Positions 60,601 through 64,000 of a DNA stretch of 64,000 nucleotides are shown piece after piece. A model generated the notes under the pieces. It did no database searches, was not told the origin of the DNA, and worked only from the letters and a program-made list of their open reading frames with translations. This stretch comes from Porites lobata. Its lineage: Eukaryota; Cnidaria; Anthozoa; Scleractinia; Poritidae. A program made the position numbers and the translations under genes. The first letter of the stretch is position 1. Every line of letters starts with the position of its first letter. The stretch lies in NCBI GenBank assembly GCA_942486035.1, contig CALNXK010000024.1, forward strand, positions 1,173,501 to 1,237,500, in the 5' to 3' direction.

Positions 60601-62288
60601 GGTAAATATGCAAAGACCCTCGCCAAGATTCAAGTCAGAGCGATATTTCATATGTACGATTTCCGGAGAAATGTTTTACCCAAATTTATAGAGCTTTGTA
60701 TGGAGACGTCATGTTGGTGCCCATACGGATTGGCACCAACATGGCGGCTGCAAAGCAATAGACACATCTGTCACTGAGTTTTGCTACGAAAGTCTGCATT
60801 TACCTCTCAAGGAACTCATAAACATTAAAGTAATACTTTTTCTAATACATGAACTGTTCAGATAGCACAATAGCCCGAAATAAGTCACCTTTTTAACCTA
60901 CTTGACAGCTCTCCCCAGGGGCACCCAATCAATCTGTTCCTCAAATTTCTGCTGGCTGGGAGATGTAGAGGAAATAATATGTCCTTGGAAGGAAAGTGTT
61001 GCTAGGAAAAAGACAAATAAGAGTGTCTGAGGAGATTTGATGTCTGCTGTTATCCTGCTAACCTAGTTCTCCCCCTCCCAGCTCCCCCTCCCCCACTAAA
61101 GGGGTGAAGTTAGCCCTTGGGCCTCAACCTTTCTCCTAATTCCCCCTCCCCACTGAAGGTCGGAATTTTTCCTTATGACCAAACCCAAACTGGTCAGTAA
61201 TGTTTGGACATACGTCTGCTGTTAAAATTTCCGAGTAAGTCAGGTTGCAGGTTGTAGATGCACCCTCCTGGCTGGGAACTCTTCCACCAGTCTTGCTTGG
61301 AGTGAGGAACAGATAAATTTTCCCCAGCAATCTCCCAAAATGCTTTAAATGGATTCAGAAACCTTTATTCATGCTTTGTTGTTGCTTTAAGGTCCTATTC
61401 TCCAAATTTCCCGTTGTCTCTCGGCCGTCATGTAAATGCCTCGTCAAGCATAAGCTTCTAAATTCAACCATACAATGTGTACTCTACCACAAAACCAAAA
61501 ATCCTTTCGAAGAAAAAGTTTGTGTGAATATTAGTTTTTAGTTGCTCTAGTACGTATACGCCATGAAAGTAAAATCTCAGTACTGCTTGTTTTACAGTTT
61601 GAACTTTAGTGACGTCATGTGAAAGCCAGCAATAAGATAAAATTAAGTTTGAGCAACATCATCGGGTCAGTGTTGTCGACACCATTGCGTTATATTTATT
61701 ATTAGCTAGGTTTTCATTGTCTACTACTTTAATTTGCGTCCATACGTACTATATACATTTCTTTCGCGCCACGAACTTGGCTTAATTGCTTTTGCGTAAT
61801 CTTTATTTGTTTTAGACATTGCCTACTGATGATATTATGGACAGAATTGGCATTTAAGCTGGAGGCGTTATAAAAGAAGTCAGAAAAACGTTTTTTAACC
61901 TCGACCTTCGGCAATCTTGCTCTCCCCGCGACAAGGATCGTTGTGAGCCGGTTTAGTCCTCCAGCTAGTCGTAAACGCACACCTTCTTTGGCTCGTCACG
62001 CAATTAAAGGGTTGCGTGACAAGCCACTAGGACGGCGGGTAGGAGGCTGGTCACTAGGTAGCCACTAGCCGATCGTTACTAGCGATCAATTGGGCACAAT
62101 AGTATATTCTTGTCCCAGGATCTCACTTATTAAGGTATTTTGTTCCTTGTAGATCAAATGAAAGCAAAGCTTACCCACTGATTTTGGGAGATGACATTTT
62201 AGATATTTATTGCAACATGGCCACTACGGAAACTGACGCATGTGGAGTTGGTGGATGGACTCTGGCTATGAAGATTGATGGAAAGAAG
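50891..62288 (+). CDS. Gene C: PAN–EGF–cbEGF–fibrinogen-like gene, 3' end off window
   Basis: Exons: signal (49554–49629 or 50891–50966), PAN 55645–55886, EGF 56876–56990, cbEGF 58517–58642, linker 59347–59380, fibrinogen-like 62153–62288. The last exon must lie beyond 64000. All splice sites and phases match gene B, and no break is seen in the exons present. From the cbEGF exon onward it shares its introns with gene A (5.2-kb duplicon), whereas the PAN and EGF exons are closest to gene B. Expected product: a secreted protein of about 415 residues. The signal–PAN intron carries a pogo-like element and another MITE; the PAN–EGF intron carries a Penelope-like fragment. Confidence 0.8.
51430..51905 (+). 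repeat. Local repeat unit with lectin-like fragment, copy 4 (rearranged)
   Basis: Matches copies 2 and 3 up to gtgtagaaaacgga at about 51680, then repeats ccttttttagaccaaagatt, so it contains an internal partial duplication (51545–51585 and 51681–51717). The rest of the unit follows to gacctctttttggactaata. Confidence 0.65.
51906..53414 (+). other. Gene C first intron, left part
   Basis: AT-rich; no gene or clear repeat recognised in about 1.5 kb. Confidence 0.5.
53417..54054. mobile_element. pogo/Tigger-like non-autonomous element
   Basis: Inverted ends CAGTCGACTCCCGATAACTC and GAGTTATCGGGAGTCGACTG, flanked by TA (53415–53416, 54055–54056). CAG ends plus TA duplication fit pogo-type Tc1/mariner elements. 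Inside each end are tandem copies of an ~13-base unit (gctaactcgaacc / gataactcgaac). 638 bp, no transposase. Confidence 0.8.
54062..54133. repeat. (AACAAT)n-like low-complexity tract
   Basis: Irregular AACAAC/AATAAC repeats directly after the pogo-like element. Confidence 0.85.
54574..54618. repeat. (ATC)n microsatellite
   Basis: About 13 consecutive ATC units. Confidence 0.95.
54743..55106. mobile_element. MITE with gggactttaagat ends
   Basis: Inverted ends GGGACTTTAAGATCCAACGA and TCGTTGGATCTTAAAGTCCC, flanked by TA. 364 bp. Same terminal motif as the larger split element at 25826–33915, so probably one family. Confidence 0.8.
55255..55385 (+). repeat. Array of aagtgcgaca-like motifs
   Basis: Six variants of CAAAGTGCGACA within 130 bases (about 55260, 55284, 55308, 55332, 55349, 55368), spaced roughly 17–24 bases. 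Irregular; origin unknown. Confidence 0.6.
55645..55886 (+). CDS. Gene C exon 2: PAN/apple domain
   Basis: Acceptor TCTCAG, donor GTATGC; 242 nt. DICRQIEFDHSFDGKRLKNH, SERSCRTLCYMEPNCVSYNF, KCELNNSTSREGEEN, YVYCGAK. The last segment has an extra cysteine (YCGAK) where gene B has YFGAK. The C...C..C...C pattern is otherwise the same. Confidence 0.9.
56023..56760 (-). mobile_element. Penelope-like retroelement fragment (GIY-YIG region)
   Basis: On minus, the frame 56298–56023 reads MIQCNKCNMQYIGETKRQFS and DRFGEQRRSIEKA, then HPTTVSEHF and a HSIKDIEIIPLELI stretch. This is the Cys-rich lead-in and GIY-YIG endonuclease core of Penelope-like elements. Further upstream on minus, CNRSRCKKCPFITEG near 56590 continues the typical linker. 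The copy is degenerate, has no reverse transcriptase part here, and is interrupted by a 168-bp MITE. Confidence 0.65.
56396..56563. mobile_element. 168-bp MITE with CAGGGGCGGAT ends
   Basis: Left CAGGGGCGGATCTAG and right CTGGATCCGCCCCTG are inverted; GGTTC flanks both sides (56391–56395, 56564–56568). It splits the Penelope-like fragment, so it is younger than it. Confidence 0.8.
56876..56990 (+). CDS. Gene C exon 3: EGF-like domain
   Basis: Acceptor TCCCTAG, donor GTAAGT; 115 nt. NACANRPCKNKATCQTGF, TGKGYHCLCPVGFEGDHCEN, six cysteines, same phases as gene B exon 3. Confidence 0.9.
57771..58294 (+). mobile_element. 5'-truncated LINE tail, copy in gene C
   Basis: The same LINE 3'-end fragment as 2971–3485, carried along in the duplicon. 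It starts aattaactacgtagccatg and ends near gtctactcc. Confidence 0.6.
58517..58642 (+). CDS. Gene C exon 4: calcium-binding EGF domain
   Basis: Acceptor TTTTATAG intact, donor GTGGGT. DIDECAKNTHNCGANAYC, NNAKGGYNCTCHPGYYGDG. 126 nt, phase 1/1. It differs from gene A at few positions; the AG lost in gene A is present here. Confidence 0.9.
59347..59380 (+). CDS. Gene C exon 5: 34-nt linker
   Basis: Between AACACAG and GTGAGT; SSCKDLYNKK with split end codons, identical to gene A. Confidence 0.8.
62153..62288 (+). CDS. Gene C exon 6: fibrinogen-like domain, N-terminal half
   Basis: Acceptor CTTGTAG, donor GTATAC; 136 nt. DILDIYCNMATTETDACGVG then GWTLAMKIDGKK. Close copy of gene A 7236–7371. 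The following exon lies beyond the window. Confidence 0.85.
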
Positions 62289-62782
62289 GTATACGTTGTT
62301 CCAACATTGCCCATAATAACAGTGCATAATAACAATGCAATCTGAACGAAGGACTCGAGTATTTTAGTTAGACCACTGTAGTACACGGTATATCTAGGTC
62401 CGTAGCGGTAATTATCCGTCCGTCTTGTCTTGTTGAGACTAGGAAAGGCCGATATAGGAATGAACACAGTTTCGCAGATGAACATCGAAGGCCGGGTGCC
62501 CATGTGTTAAGTGGTATAGCAAGGATGTTTTACGCCTTTTTTGTCCAGGAATCTTTTTAGTTTGCGCAGAAAACATAAGCGCCGATGATAAGCGCCGTCA
62601 GAGCCTTTTGTCTTCATCTCGTGAAAAAAGTGCGGAGGAATCTCATTAAGATAACATCAAGTGTTATTTTTTTGGTTGTTAAACCGGTTTGACAGGTTTT
62701 AGGTTTGTTATATATGGTCATAATTGATTTTAAACTGGTTTGGAAGGTTTCTTTACTTTCCTAGTTACTTTTGAGCAATGAT

Positions 62783-64000
62783 TATTGATGACTATTCAGA
62801 TCTTCGCGATATTTTTTTTCATAATTATAAAGGTTTAAAATGGATTCCGCTATAGAAAAGGATGGCACCCAACTTCAAAACAACAACTTTTGCACATTCT
62901 AGGCTTTTAAACAATAACAACATGGCTTGAAGCTTTGTTGGTAAATATGGGCAAGTTAGCACTTATGTTTCATGGAAAATTCCATTGTATCAAAGCTATA
63001 AACGTTAGAAAGAAAAATATAGTTCAAATGAGGCCTTTGACTGGTGAAATTAAAAATAATAATTAAATTCCGAGCACCAGCGTCATCAGGGATAAGAAAA
63101 GTGTTTCGCGTGGTAATATACATAAGAAAAAATTGGTGTAAAGTAAAATGTGTGAAAAGCGCAAGAATGGGCGGAATGTGTCAGAGGTATAAAAATATAA
63201 ATTTGAATAAAATACAAAGATCTGATGAGCGAGTGTCACAGGACAAAGAGTCTCTTGAAAGGCATAATGATAGTCTTCAAAACAAAAGGTCCGCAAATTC
63301 GTTGCATTCCTCACGGGAGTTTTGGGCTGTCTCAATGCAAATCGAGCAGCAAAAAAACATGCTGGTTGACAAAATCTCTCGAAAGACATAAATAAATTCT
63401 AAAAAAAAGGTCTGCAAATACGTTGCATTCCTCACGGAAGCCTGAGGACTGGCTCAATGTAAATCGACCTGCGAAGAACATGCTGGCTCTGAGAGAATAT
63501 AACCCTATGCGTTGATCAACTACCGCTTAAAATTCAATTCACAAAGGAAAACAGAACACTGAAAACCCTGGTTCTGAGTCGAGAAGCGAACACGCTACCT
63601 CAATGTAAATCGAGCTGCAAAGAACAAGCTAGTTCTGACAAAAATTTGAGCGTAAAACCTATTCCATGATCAGCTGCTACTTTAAACACAATTTATAAAG
63701 CACACCAGAGCACTAATTGCCCAGCTTTCAAACTAGAAATCGTATTAAAGCTTGCTCACCACATAGGTCCTCTTGAACAGACAACGAACAGCTACACACT
63801 GAATCACCCAAACTTGAACCACGAGTTGTAAATACAAGACCATGACGTCACTACCCAAATATGGGGTCTTACTTACACCCAAATATGGTCAAAAATACAA
63901 ATGTTACAGGGTTACGCAGAATTTGAGAGTTTTTGCCTACATTGCGCGGCGTTATAATTCTGCCGCCGAGTCAACCTCGCTTCTTAGCTCGGTTGCCTCG
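62783..64000 (+). other. Gene C last intron, right edge
   Basis: No exon seen. Contains imperfect ~120-base direct repeats (next entry) and nothing else recognised. The terminal fibrinogen-like exon is expected further right. Confidence 0.5.
63285..63640 (+). repeat. Imperfect direct repeats, unit ~120–180 bp
   Basis: The blocks gttgcattcctcacgg...ctcaatg.aaatcga.c.gc.aagaacatgctgg occur at about 63298 and 63423, with a third partial copy (ctcaatgtaaatcgagctgc) near 63600. Confidence 0.6.

Larger units (their letters stand above)
57568..62782 (+). repeat. Segmental duplicon, copy C (partner 2765–7871)
   Basis: About 5.2 kb aligned with copy A in direct orientation, about 50 kb apart. Similarity starts at GTTATAACCATTTTAAAGAG and ends near TTTTGAGCAAT. 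It contains three coding exons and their introns. Confidence 0.85.

Noticed and set aside
63044..63391. 115-codon + frame and 108-codon antisense frame near the right edge
   Set aside because: They span the ~120-base direct repeats and show no domain or family pattern.
1..64000. tRNA, rRNA or other structured RNA genes
   Set aside because: None could be recognised by eye; a covariance-model scan would be needed to exclude small ones.

Overview
The window is animal nuclear DNA: AT-rich, intron-rich, no bacterial gene layout, crowded with transposons and MITEs. The clearest host genes encode secreted PAN/apple–EGF–EGF–fibrinogen-like proteins. This architecture, and several of the repeats, point to an anthozoan cnidarian, most likely a stony coral (inference; no species can be fixed by eye). 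From memory, coral gene models of this type are often named 'uncharacterized skeletal organic matrix protein 5-like'.

Three paralogous genes lie head-to-tail on the + strand. Gene A (3' exons 3712–11226) has only the calcium-binding EGF, linker and two fibrinogen-like exons; its signal, PAN and first EGF exons appear deleted through a 7-nt microhomology. Gene B (14671–43382) has all seven exons, about 411 codons, with one single-base frameshift in the last exon; its fifth intron is about 17 kb and holds most of the large transposons. Gene C (49554/50891–62288) has a duplicated promoter plus signal exon and runs off the right end before its last exon. A 5.1–5.2 kb segment is shared by genes A (2765–7871) and C (57568–62782), introns included.

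Mobile elements: a probable Ty3/gypsy 3' LTR (793–1333); a 5.0-kb element with about 1-kb terminal inverted repeats, TTAA target duplication and two gene-like segments (19161–24154); a TIR element (25826–33915) split by a Harbinger-like MITE and by a complete BEL/Pao retrotransposon with 358-bp LTRs that look identical (26730–33829, coding on minus); an L1/Tx1-like LINE (about 36200–40310) whose 3' tail also occurs in introns of genes A and C; a pogo-like element (53417–54054); a Penelope-like GIY-YIG fragment cut by a 168-bp MITE (56023–56760); and several other MITEs and foldbacks.

Between genes B and C a possible minus-strand membrane-protein gene (46105–46701) lies next to a long near-perfect hairpin (47318–47554). 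Five independent open frames carry single-base indels in short homopolymers, so assembly error is a serious alternative to real gene decay.
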